Both the position numbers and the translations under genes were made by a program. DNA of 14,088 bases from an uncultured Collinsella sp. (GTDB lineage: Bacteria; Actinomycetota; Coriobacteriia; Coriobacteriales; Coriobacteriaceae): contig CABTAA010000018.1 of assembly GCA_902482615.1 (NCBI GenBank), forward strand, positions 1 to 14,088. The letters are read 5' to 3'. Below the pieces are notes generated by a model that searched no databases, was not told the DNA's origin, and was given only the letters and a program-made list of their open reading frames with translations. Positions within the stretch are counted from its first letter, which is position 1, and each line of letters begins with the position of its first letter. Positions 6,809 through 13,162 of this stretch are shown here, piece after piece.

Positions 6809-7012
6809 GTCGTACAGATTTGCCCAGCCTGCGTAAACCGCGCAGCCGGACATGGCGTTCTATCTTATCGCACCCGCGTCGATGTGCCGCGAAAAAGTAG
6901 CTCTTGCCCAAAGACTTGACGGAGACGAAACAATTGACGCACCGTGGCCGTCGCCAAGGCGTGCCGCGTGCGACAATGTGCCCCAATACAACTGCACTCG
7001 GAAAGGCCCGCC

Positions 7013-7648
7013 ATGACTGCACGCCTCATCGTTATGGATATCGACTCCACGCTCATCAACCAGGAAGTTATCGACCTGTTGGGCAAGGAGGCCGGCGTAG
7101 GCGAGCAAGTGGCGCAGATCACTGAGCGCGCCATGCGCGGCGAACTGGACTTTAAGCAGGCGCTCGATGAGCGCGTGGGGCTGCTTGCCGGCTTGGATGA
7201 GAGCGTGTTCGAGCGCACGTTTGAGCGCGTGACGTTTACCCCCGGCGCGTTGGAGCTTGTGCGCTCGGCGCACAGCAAGGGCTGGAAGGTCGGCGTGGTG
7301 AGCGGCGGCTTCCACGAGGTCGCCGACAAGATCGCGGCCGCCGCGGGCATCGACTTTTGCCTGGCCAACCGCCTGGAGGTCGTAGACGGCAAGCTCACGG
7401 GCAAGCTGGCGGCAGACATTGTGACCAAGGAGTCCAAGCTCATCCAGCTGCTGGATTGGGCGGTTGAGTGCGGTGTCGATATGGCACACACCGTGGCAAT
7501 CGGCGACGGCGCCAACGATATCCCCATGATTCAGGCCGCGGGCACGGGCATCGCGTTTTGCGCCAAGCCCAAGACGCGCGAAGCCGCCCCGTTTGCCATC
7601 GACGAGCGCAACCTGATGCTCGCCATGGACATCATCCTGCGTGACTAG
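7013..7648 (+). CDS. serB: Phosphoserine phosphatase
   Basis: This 211-residue HAD-superfamily phosphatase performs the last step of L-serine synthesis, hydrolysing O-phosphoserine. HAD motif I is VMDIDSTL (7-14), with Asp9 as the likely nucleophile and Asp11 as the acid/base. The cap contains the conserved INQEVIDLLGKEAG (15-28) and Arg/Glu-rich helices. Motif II is VVSGGF (95-100), the motif III Lys is in TKESKL (138-143) and motif IV is GDGANDIPM (164-172). The start is set at the ATG at 7013, behind GGAAAGG; the frame extends 23 codons upstream, but those residues precede the family's N-terminus and lack a binding site. The gene stands alone and diverges from aspS; the larB promoter starts 10 bp after its stop. 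Other serine-pathway genes are not in the window. Confidence 0.95.
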   Translation: MTARLIVMDIDSTLINQEVIDLLGKEAGVGEQVAQITERAMRGELDFKQALDERVGLLAGLDESVFERTFERVTFTPGALELVRSAHSKGWKVGVVSGGFHEVADKIAAAAGIDFCLANRLEVVDGKLTGKLAADIVTKESKLIQLLDWAVECGVDMAHTVAIGDGANDIPMIQAAGTGIAFCAKPKTREAAPFAIDERNLMLAMDIILRD

Positions 7649-7657
7649 CCGATCCGT

Positions 7658-7718
7658 CTAACAATTAAATCAGTCTGTCCTATAGTTTCCGAACAATTTT
7701 GTCTTAGTGTTCGGAAAC
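7658..7718 (+). promoter_or_regulatory. larB promoter with overlapping 11-12-11 operator
   Basis: CTAACA (7658-7663), a 17-bp spacer and TATAGT (7681-7686) form a good candidate promoter. The start point would be near 7693. A perfect inverted repeat, GTTTCCGAACA (7685-7695) and TGTTCGGAAAC (7708-7718), begins inside the -10 box and covers the start region, the classical place for a repressor. Its 12-nt spacer puts the half-sites 23 bp apart centre to centre, about two helical turns. The leader to the larB ATG would be about 70 nt. The TetR-type protein encoded at the end of this operon is the obvious candidate ligand, by inference only. Confidence 0.6.
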
Positions 7719-7762
7719 ATACCCTTTGAGTGCTAGACTTTGCGCCGTCGAAGGGAACATAT

Positions 7763-8545
7763 ATGGATAAGCGAGATCTTGAGCAATTGCTGAGCGATGT
7801 TGCCGGCGGAGCAGTCACCCCGGCCGTCGCCCTCACGCGCATCCAGACGGCGCCGACCGCCGATTTGGGCTTTGCGCAGCTCGATCTTTCGCGCGGGGTG
7901 CGCCAGGGGGCCGGCGAGGTTGTCTACGGCGCCGGTAAAACCGCCGAGCAGATTGCCGCCATTATCGAAGCGCTGCGCGATGCCGGCCAGGAGCGCATCC
8001 TGGTCACACGCCTGGACGCCGAAAAAGCAGCCCACACCTCGGAGCTCCTCGGCAACGGCATCGACCTGGGATATGTCCCGGACGCACAGCTCGCCCTCGT
8101 GGGAGGCAAGCCCTCCCCCACTGGCAACGGACGCATCGTCGTCGCCTGCGCCGGTACGAGCGACCTGCCCGTCGCCGAGGAAGCCGCATTGACGGCCGAA
8201 TTCTATGGCAACGAGGTCGACCGCCTCTACGACGTGGGTGTCGCCGGCCTGCACCGTCTGCTCGCGCATGCCGAGGAGCTTGCCCAGGCACAGGTGGTCA
8301 TCGCCATTGCCGGCATGGAGGGCGCACTGGCGAGCGTTGTCGGCGGCCTGGTGAGCTGTCCGGTCATCGCCGTTCCCACCAGCGTGGGTTACGGCGCGAG
8401 CTTTGGTGGCGTAGCCGCGCTGCTCGCCATGCTCAACTCCTGCGCCAGCGGCGTTTCGGTCGTCAATATCGACAACGGCTTTGGCGCCGCCTACCAGGCA
8501 AGTCTTATTAATCATCTGAACGCCGGCACGTCTCGCGCCCGTTAA
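7763..8545 (+). CDS. larB: Pyridinium-3,5-biscarboxylic acid mononucleotide synthase LarB
   Basis: This 260-residue protein performs the first step of NPN cofactor synthesis: carboxylation of the nicotinate ring of NaAD and hydrolysis to the biscarboxylate mononucleotide. The C-terminal half is PurE-like, with VACAGTSDLPVAEEAALTAE (127-146), AIAGMEGALASVVGGL (181-196), VPTSVGYGASFGGVAALL (204-221) and LNSCASGVSVVNIDNGFGAA (224-243). Cys227 matches the conserved LarB Cys reported to attack the pyridinium ring. The N-terminal part has the usual LDLSRGVRQGAGEVVYGAGKT segment. The start is the ATG at 7763 behind AAGGGA; a start 11 codons upstream would lie outside that site. It is the first gene of the larB-larC-tetR operon, 10 bp before larC, with larA and larD converging from the other side. 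Confidence 0.96.
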   Translation: MDKRDLEQLLSDVAGGAVTPAVALTRIQTAPTADLGFAQLDLSRGVRQGAGEVVYGAGKTAEQIAAIIEALRDAGQERILVTRLDAEKAAHTSELLGNGIDLGYVPDAQLALVGGKPSPTGNGRIVVACAGTSDLPVAEEAALTAEFYGNEVDRLYDVGVAGLHRLLAHAEELAQAQVVIAIAGMEGALASVVGGLVSCPVIAVPTSVGYGASFGGVAALLAMLNSCASGVSVVNIDNGFGAAYQASLINHLNAGTSRAR

Positions 8546-8555
8546 GGAGCATTTC

Positions 8556-9440
8556 ATGTCTAACCATCAGCACACGCTTATCATCGACGGCACCTCGGGC
8601 ATCAGCGGCGACATGACCGTCGCGGCCCTGCTCGACTTGGGCGCCAGCGAGGAGCACCTGCGCGAACAGCTCGCCACGCTGCCGGTCGACGGCTTTGAGA
8701 TTGCCGTTACACGCGTAAACAAGCATGGCATCGACGCCTGCGACTTTGACGTTCAGCTGGCAGAGGAGCTAGAGAACCACGACCACGATATGGCCTGGCT
8801 CTACGGCAACGAAGCAGCTACCGAGCACACACACGAGCATGAGCACCACCATCATGACCATGTCGAGCACGAACACGAGCACGGCCACGAGGACCATCAT
8901 CACGCCCACCACCATCACCACCGTTCTTTGGCGGACGTCACTGCCATCATCGATGGCTCACAGCTGAGCAATGGTGCCAAGCGTCGTGCCCTCGCCATCT
9001 TTACCGCACTCGCTGCAGCTGAGGCTAAAGCTCACGGCAAAACGCCCGAGACCGTCATGTTCCACGAAGTGGGCGCCGTCGACTCCATCGTCGACGTCTG
9101 CTCGGTCGCCATCTGCCTCGACGACCTGGGTATTGAGGATATCGTGGTCGAGTCGCTCTCCGAGGGCCACGGAACCATCCGCTGCGCCCACGGCCTCATG
9201 CCCATTCCCGTCCCCGCTGTCGCCAACCTGTGCCAGGCGGGCAATATCGCCCTCACGCCTGCACCGGTCGCCGGCGAGCTCGTGACGCCCACGGGAGCCG
9301 CCATCGTCACCGCGCTGCGCACGTCCGACCAACTGCCCTCACGCTACCGCATCGAAGCCGTCGGCTACGGCGCCGGCAAGCGCCCCTACGAGGGTTGCTC
9401 CGGTACGCTCCGCTGCCTGCTCGTTCACGCGGACGCATAG
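8556..9440 (+). CDS. larC: Nickel insertion protein LarC, N-terminal (LarC1-type) domain only
   Basis: LarC inserts Ni into the dithiolated pincer nucleotide in a CTP-dependent reaction. This 294-residue copy shows the LarC1 marks: IDGTSGISGDMTVAALLDLG (10-29), MFHEVGAVDSIVD (168-180), EGHGTIRCAHGLMPIPVPA (203-221) and TPTGAAIV (244-251). A very His-rich loop (91-122, 20 His in 32 residues) is a plausible Ni store or delivery site. It stops right after GYGAGKRPYEG, where the full family continues into a second domain of about 130-150 residues (LarC2, CTP binding). That domain is absent: the next gene starts 2 bp later and is a TetR-type regulator. In Lactiplantibacillus plantarum larC1 and larC2 are joined by a programmed frameshift. 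AAGGAG overlaps the larB stop, 10 bp upstream. Confidence 0.9.
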   Translation: MSNHQHTLIIDGTSGISGDMTVAALLDLGASEEHLREQLATLPVDGFEIAVTRVNKHGIDACDFDVQLAEELENHDHDMAWLYGNEAATEHTHEHEHHHHDHVEHEHEHGHEDHHHAHHHHHRSLADVTAIIDGSQLSNGAKRRALAIFTALAAAEAKAHGKTPETVMFHEVGAVDSIVDVCSVAICLDDLGIEDIVVESLSEGHGTIRCAHGLMPIPVPAVANLCQAGNIALTPAPVAGELVTPTGAAIVTALRTSDQLPSRYRIEAVGYGAGKRPYEGCSGTLRCLLVHADA

Positions 9441-9442
9441 CC

Positions 9443-9982
9443 ATGGATGCTCGCAAGGCAAAAAGCCGTGCCGCCATCGTTGCGGCGTTCTCCGAGCTCC
9501 TGTGCGAGGAAGATTACGGCAAGATCACCGTCGGCGACATCATCGCTCGCGCCCATGTGGGTCGGGCCACGTTCTACGGCCTCTTCAAAAGCAAAGATGA
9601 CCTGCTCGCTGAGCTCGTGCGCGATATCTGCACCCATGCCCTCGACGATGACGGTACGCCCCTCGATGACCCACTCGTACACGTCGAGCATATCCTCAAC
9701 AACCTCTGGGAGCGCCGTCAGGGCGTTCGAGCCCTCCTAGCCGGTGCCGGCTCACGCGTCTTCGCCGACTGCTTACGCAAGACCATCATGTCGCGCGCAG
9801 CCGAAACCGTCCCCGTCGGCCCCGCAGGCCCCGCCGGCACCATGGACCGCAGTTTCCTACTACACCACATAGCCTCAAGCTTCGTAGGAATGGTCCAATG
9901 GTGGGCCTGGCACAACTTCGAAGCAGATAAAGCCGACGTAGCCAAAGACTATCTCTCAGTCATAAAGCCCCTCTTCAGATAG
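9443..9982 (+). CDS. TetR/AcrR-family transcriptional regulator
   Basis: This 179-residue protein has an N-terminal TetR DNA-binding domain: helix 1 SRAAIVAAFSELLCEEDYGK (8-27), then the helix-turn-helix TVGDIIARAHVGRATFYGLF (29-48) with the family's ATFYxLFxSKDDLL ending. The C-terminal ligand domain (about 70-179) is all-helical, with Trp-rich VQWWAWHNF (151-159); no ligand can be deduced. The start at 9443 lies 2 bp after the larC stop and has no clear Shine-Dalgarno sequence, suggesting translational coupling to larC. The frame also runs open upstream into larC, but those residues do not look like protein of this family. As the last gene of the operon it is a reasonable candidate to bind the inverted repeat at 7685-7718; lactobacilli use a Crp-Fnr-type regulator (LarR) instead. 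Confidence 0.88.
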   Translation: MDARKAKSRAAIVAAFSELLCEEDYGKITVGDIIARAHVGRATFYGLFKSKDDLLAELVRDICTHALDDDGTPLDDPLVHVEHILNNLWERRQGVRALLAGAGSRVFADCLRKTIMSRAAETVPVGPAGPAGTMDRSFLLHHIASSFVGMVQWWAWHNFEADKADVAKDYLSVIKPLFR

Positions 9983-10002
9983 ACGCCCCCTCCCGAGGCG
10001 TC
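9982..10002 (+). terminator. Weak hairpin at the end of tetR
   Basis: GACGCC (9982-9987) and GGCGTC (9997-10002) form a 6-bp stem that begins on the last base of the tetR stop. There is no T-run, so it may not terminate by itself. The following 10003-10120 holds nothing recognisable; the large hairpin element starts at 10121. Confidence 0.3.
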
Positions 10003-10120
10003 ATCCCTTCCCAAAGTATCGCCCTCATCTCAACGCCCCCAACAGCAAAGCGCCCCTCACACCCAAATTCAGATATATGTTGGGTTGCTTGTTCCAACGC
10101 GACTAAGATCCCGCAGCTGG

Positions 10121-10235
10121 CCGCATGGGGTAACTCCCCAGCGCACTCCGCAGGACGAAAGAACCCCCGCCGCACGAAGTGCGCAGCGGGGGTTCTTTCA
10201 TGTCCGAGGACGCGCTGGGAAGTTACCCCATGCGG
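10121..10235. repeat. Large nested hairpin element, likely terminator of larD (and of the converging operon)
   Basis: Outer arms at 10121-10144 and 10212-10235 are complementary at 23 of 24 positions. Inside, in order, are TCC (10147-10149) with GGA (10208-10210), GGAC (10153-10156) with GTCC (10202-10205), and a 14-bp stem GAAAGAACCCCCGC (10157-10170) with its complement (10186-10199). An apical GCAC-GAA-GTGC triloop (10172-10182) closes it. The small internal loops are AC/C, GCA/GA and a 2-nt bulge. It lies 26 bp beyond the larD stop and between two converging operons. The G-rich inner stem followed by TTCTTT could terminate transcription on either strand. The same design recurs at 13163-13289. 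Confidence 0.8.
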
Positions 10236-10261
10236 ACGGCGGACAACTATGTAGCCTTGAA

Positions 10262-10993
10262 CTAGAACATGCCCAAGAAACCGTGCACAAACAGCGCGGC
10301 CAGAGCGGCGCCGACAAACGGAGCGATGCCAGGAACGAGCAGGCCATACTTCCAGTTGTTGTCAGCCTTGTTCTTGATCGGCAGCACCTGATAGGCCATG
10401 CGAGGACCAAGGTCACGAGCCTGGTTCATGGCGAAGCCGGTGATGCCGCCCATGCCCATGCCAACAGCCCAAACGATCAGACCGACGCAGATAGCGAGCA
10501 TCAGAACGTTCTCGCCGGCGCGGTTAGCGGCAGCAAGGATGGCGCTGATGAACACAAAGGTGCAGATAGCCTCGCAGAAGAAGTTACGAGCATAGTTCGT
10601 GCCCTCGGTGGTGGGGTTGGTCGAGAAGATATTGCGCTGGGCAATGGGATCGACGACGCCATCGGAAGCCTTGAACTCATCGGCATACATAAGCCAAGCG
10701 ATTACGGCGCCCACAAAGCCGCCGAGCATATCGGCAATCATGAAGGGGATGCAGCTGCTCCACGGCACCAGGCCGACGATGCACTGGGCAAGCACCATGG
10801 CGGGGTTCATGCACACGGCACCGCCAAAGACAAACAGGCAGACCGAGATGCCAAAAGACCAAGTGGTGATGGCAAACATGTGGCCGGAGCCCTGATACTT
10901 GGTGCCCTTGAGCACCGTATCGCAGTGCACGCCCACACCAAAGATGATCATGAGGGCAGTTGCGCCGAATTCGCAGAGGAGTTTGGTAAGCAT
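10262..10993 (-). CDS. larD: Aquaglyceroporin-family lactate channel (LarD/GlpF type)
   Basis: This 243-residue integral membrane protein has the six-helix MIP fold. Helix 1 starts at residue 2, and the first pore loop carries NPA (63-65, in CMNPAMVLAQ). The second loop reads NQA (190-192, in GFAMNQARDLGPRMA) instead of NPA and keeps the selectivity-filter Arg193. The second-half signature NQARDLGPR and the polar loop between helices 3 and 4 are typical of the glycerol/lactate branch rather than water-only channels. In lactobacilli the GlpF-type protein encoded beside larA moves D- and L-lactate, and position 49 bp after larA supports that role; a glycerol facilitator cannot be excluded from sequence alone. 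AAGG lies about 6 nt before the ATG. It is the last gene of the larA-larD operon, and the element at 10121-10235 follows. Confidence 0.9.
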   Translation of the reverse strand: MLTKLLCEFGATALMIIFGVGVHCDTVLKGTKYQGSGHMFAITTWSFGISVCLFVFGGAVCMNPAMVLAQCIVGLVPWSSCIPFMIADMLGGFVGAVIAWLMYADEFKASDGVVDPIAQRNIFSTNPTTEGTNYARNFFCEAICTFVFISAILAAANRAGENVLMLAICVGLIVWAVGMGMGGITGFAMNQARDLGPRMAYQVLPIKNKADNNWKYGLLVPGIAPFVGAALAALFVHGFLGMF

Positions 10994-11042
10994 AAAACCT
11001 TATCTTTCTTGTCGGTTAAAAACGATTCGTTTAGGCCGCGCA

Positions 11043-12320
11043 CTAGTGCTGCGCGACGACAACGCCCAGGCCATCGGGAATAACGGCAACCTTGGCATCG
11101 GCGCCCTTCATCTCAAAGGCGAGCTTGAGCGCCTCCTCGATAGTGTTGACCGGCGTCATGTGCATATCCTTGAGCATCTGGTGATCGCACAGGTCGGTAA
11201 CCATGATCACAGGGTGATGCGCCAGGATGCGGGCAAAGATCTGGCTCGTCCACTGATCGGGCAGGGTCTCGTCCTTAGGACGGTCGATGCAGGCGCGCTC
11301 AAACTCCGCCGGGTCGTTGTCGGCGATGTTGTGATAGAAGCCCTCGCCGCCGTGACCGTCGGCACAACCGGCGACGTCGATGATCACACCGCCCTCGGGA
11401 AGCGTGGCCTCGGCAGCGCACATGCCCTTCACGGCCTGATAGATGTTCTGGTCGAGCGGGTAACCGCCGTTGGTGGTGATGGCAATCTCGCACTCGACAG
11501 GCTCAACGCCGGCAAGGCTCTTCACGAACTCGCAGCCGGCCTCGTGCGCCTTGTGAATGTCGCCGGCAAAGGAGCCGATGACCTCGTGCTTGCCGTTGAG
11601 CACCACGTTGAGCACAAAGGCAAGGTGAGCCATCTCGGCGGCGGCGAACATGTCCTCGCTCACATGGTTGTGGCACAGGTTGCCGGCACGCGAGTGGGAA
11701 TCATTCACAAACTGACCGTTGTGGTTGTACATGATGGTCTTGTAGCTGGCGACGCCGGGCAGCACGGACTTGCGGCTGCCGGAGAAACCGGCAAAGAAGT
11801 GCGGCTCAATAAAGCCCTCGGCAAGCAACAGATCGCAATCGGCGGCAATCTTGTTGATGATGCACTCGCCACCAGAAGGCAGGGTGCCGATCTTTTTCAT
11901 CATGCTGTCGTCAGTCGCGACGTGCATAACGATTTCCTCGTTGGCAACAATCTCCTCGCCATACTTGTTGACGAGCTCCTCGTGCGTCGACGGACGGTGC
12001 ATGCCCGTAGCAACAAGAATGCGAACGCGCGCCTCAGGCGCAGCGGAGTGGATGTGATGCAGCAGAATAGGCATCGTCACACGCGAGGGAACGGGGCGCG
12101 TATGGTCGGAGCTAATGATGACAATATCCTTCTTGCCAGCACAAAGCTCCTCGAGCGAAGGCGAGCCATAGGGGTTGGCAAGTGACTCCTCCACCAGCTC
12201 TTCCTGCGATTTTGTAGTCTTAAACTCGTTTTGATGACCTTCCATCACACCCACGAAGTTCTTATCCTCGAGCTCCAGATGCAACGTCTTGTGGTCAAAC
12301 GGCAGTTCACATTCAAACAA
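11043..12320 (-). CDS. larA: Nickel-dependent lactate racemase LarA (TTG start)
   Basis: This 425-residue enzyme interconverts D- and L-lactate with the nickel-pincer nucleotide covalently held by a lysine. With the TTG at 12320 as start, all key residues fall on the numbers known for the L. plantarum enzyme: His108 (ATGMHRP), His174 (IEPHFF), Lys184 (GFSGSRKSVLPG, the cofactor lysine) and His200 (MYNHNG). Other conserved blocks are VIISSDHTRPVPS (67-79), ITTNGGYPLDQNIYQAVKGM and DGHGGEGFYHN. The frame is open upstream to an ATG at 12428, but that would add 36 residues foreign to the family; AGAGGG lies 9 nt before the TTG. larD follows after 49 bp. LarE is not nearby. A leader hairpin lies at 12447-12476. 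Some members of this family act on other 2-hydroxy acids, but the close match to lactate racemase favours lactate. Confidence 0.96.
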   Translation of the reverse strand: MFECELPFDHKTLHLELEDKNFVGVMEGHQNEFKTTKSQEELVEESLANPYGSPSLEELCAGKKDIVIISSDHTRPVPSRVTMPILLHHIHSAAPEARVRILVATGMHRPSTHEELVNKYGEEIVANEEIVMHVATDDSMMKKIGTLPSGGECIINKIAADCDLLLAEGFIEPHFFAGFSGSRKSVLPGVASYKTIMYNHNGQFVNDSHSRAGNLCHNHVSEDMFAAAEMAHLAFVLNVVLNGKHEVIGSFAGDIHKAHEAGCEFVKSLAGVEPVECEIAITTNGGYPLDQNIYQAVKGMCAAEATLPEGGVIIDVAGCADGHGGEGFYHNIADNDPAEFERACIDRPKDETLPDQWTSQIFARILAHHPVIMVTDLCDHQMLKDMHMTPVNTIEEALKLAFEMKGADAKVAVIPDGLGVVVAQH

Positions 12321-12411
12321 TGACGAGCGCCCTCTTCCTTTCAACTGACACACTAGATAAACCGTTGGAAGGATACGCCGCTCACCGAAAAACACCACCG
12401 TCCACCGACTC

Positions 12412-12441
12412 ATTAACACAACGTTCATATTTGACCCTCAA
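12412..12441 (-). promoter_or_regulatory. Possible larA promoter
   Basis: Read on the minus strand, TTGAGG (12441-12436) and GTTAAT (12417-12412) are 18 bp apart and would start transcription about 75-85 nt upstream of the larA TTG. Both boxes deviate from consensus. An alternative -10, TATAGT (12494-12489), lies between CCTGTC/GACAGG arms (12477-12482 and 12495-12500) but has no clear -35. The choice is open. Confidence 0.3.
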
Positions 12442-12442
12442 C

Positions 12443-12476
12443 AAAACGGCCGCGATCCCAAACGGGACCGCGGCCG
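12443..12476 (-). terminator. Strong intrinsic terminator or attenuator upstream of larA
   Basis: On the minus strand CGGCCGCGGTCCC pairs with GGGATCGCGGCCG: 13 bp with one G-U pair and a GTTT loop. TTTTG follows. On the plus strand no T-run follows, so it acts on minus-strand transcripts. No gene lies upstream on that strand before ppc, which has its own hairpin, so this either ends an unannotated transcript from 12480-13150 or is a leader attenuator of larA. Confidence 0.7.
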
Positions 12477-12552
12477 CCTGTCAAAGACACTATAGACAGG
12501 ATGATTTACGCAGCGCCGAGGCAAACATCTAGCCCGAGACGTACGCACGTAA

Positions 12553-12593
12553 GCCATTTTGCATAAATGCGTTAATTAATTGCATAAAATGGC
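12553..12593. repeat. AT-rich symmetric motif upstream of larA
   Basis: GCCATTTT (12553-12560) and AAAATGGC (12586-12593) are inverted arms. Between them TTGCATAAA occurs twice (12559-12567 and 12580-12588), exactly 21 bp apart, around a TTAATTAA centre (12572-12579). GCATAAATGC (12561-12570) is itself a palindrome. Regularly phased half-sites in an intergenic region suggest protein binding; it lies about 230-270 bp upstream of the larA start. Confidence 0.4.
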
Positions 12594-12633
12594 GCATGGA
12601 TTTCTAGCCGTAACAGGGTGGTACCCTCCGGAG

Positions 12634-12868
12634 CGTGCATTTTTGCGAGTATTCAGCATCGCGGGATAAGATTTTGGTGTCAAAAGTCTTTCAAAAGGTA
12701 GATAGTCCTCATGACTCGTCCCATCTGGATAGCATGCGGCGAGAAACCAGCCATATATGATCGTCGCCAAAGCCCAATCGTCGTGCAAAAGCATCAACAA
12801 AGGCAGCGAAAGCCGGCTATGGCCTTATGCATCAATCTTTGGCTGCTGAAAACTCCGTTTTTTGCACG
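12634..12868. repeat. Pair of inverted 25-bp repeat copies
   Basis: The sequence at 12844-12868 begins TGCTGAAAACTC and ends TTGCACG. The reverse complement of 12634-12658 begins TGCTGAATACTC and ends ATGCACG. The two copies are the same length and agree at 17 of 25 positions; the difference is a central GCAAAAA against CGTTTTT. They bound a 185-bp stretch with no credible gene: open frames of 66-74 codons there lack ribosome binding sites and protein-like composition. Confidence 0.4.
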
Positions 12869-12911
12869 TCGCCCCAAGCACCACCCTCACCCAGCGGCTG
12901 ATCCGCCATAA

Positions 12912-13160
12912 ACCGAGGACGAAAGGACCCGATGGGTTTCCCTCTGAATGCACTCCGCAGCACGAAGCCCCTTCCAAACGCGCGAAGCGCGCCATTAATT
13001 CCCCCAGCCAGTAATCCGCCGAAGACCGGACATCGCAGGGCCCGCCATTAGTTTACTTTTAGGCACACTCCGCAGGACGCAAGAAGCCCTCGCCGCACTC
13101 CACGCTATGCGCGAAACGCGCCTTATTCCCTTTAGCTTTAACCCCAGAAGACCGAGGACG
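12912..13160. repeat. Array of decayed copies of the nested hairpin element
   Basis: 12912-12971 repeats 13151-13210 at 58 of 60 positions (direct repeat, 239 bp apart), starting ACCGAGGACGAA and ending CACGAAGCCCC. It therefore carries a complete left arm of the element but no matching right arm. A third left part, ACTCCGCAGGACG, is at 13066-13078 and runs on to AGAAGACCGAGGACG (13146-13160). Short GCGC-GAA-GCGC-like tips remain at 12979-12991 and near 13109-13122. These look like broken or recombined copies of the intact elements at 10121-10235 and 13163-13289. No gene is evident in this stretch. Confidence 0.6.
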
Positions 13161-13162
13161 AA

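Noticed and set aside
4888..6900. Long open frame on the plus strand (670 codons) antisense to aspS
   Set aside because: It is a codon-bias shadow of aspS with no recognisable motif, and it runs through the aspS terminator and promoter region.
7733..8557. Minus-strand open frame (274 codons) antisense to larB
   Set aside because: No protein-like motif, while the plus strand encodes a complete LarB with its ribosome binding site.
9230..9440. Programmed frameshift joining larC to the tetR frame, as in larC1/larC2
   Set aside because: The tetR frame is open into larC and is the -1 frame, but no slippery sequence is visible and the downstream protein is a complete TetR regulator, not LarC2.
10899..12185. 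Plus-strand open frame (428 codons) antisense to larA
   Set aside because: It is a shadow of larA; the minus strand carries all LarA active-site residues.
12616..12626. AGGGTGGTACC resembling the T-box riboswitch core on the plus strand
   Set aside because: The next bases are CTCC rather than the GCG of the consensus, there is no specifier stem or antiterminator, and no plus-strand gene follows.
12576..12800. 74-codon open frame on the minus strand upstream of larA
   Set aside because: No ribosome binding site, no domain, and it overlaps two repeat motifs; its end does precede the hairpin at 12447-12476, so a transcript is still possible.
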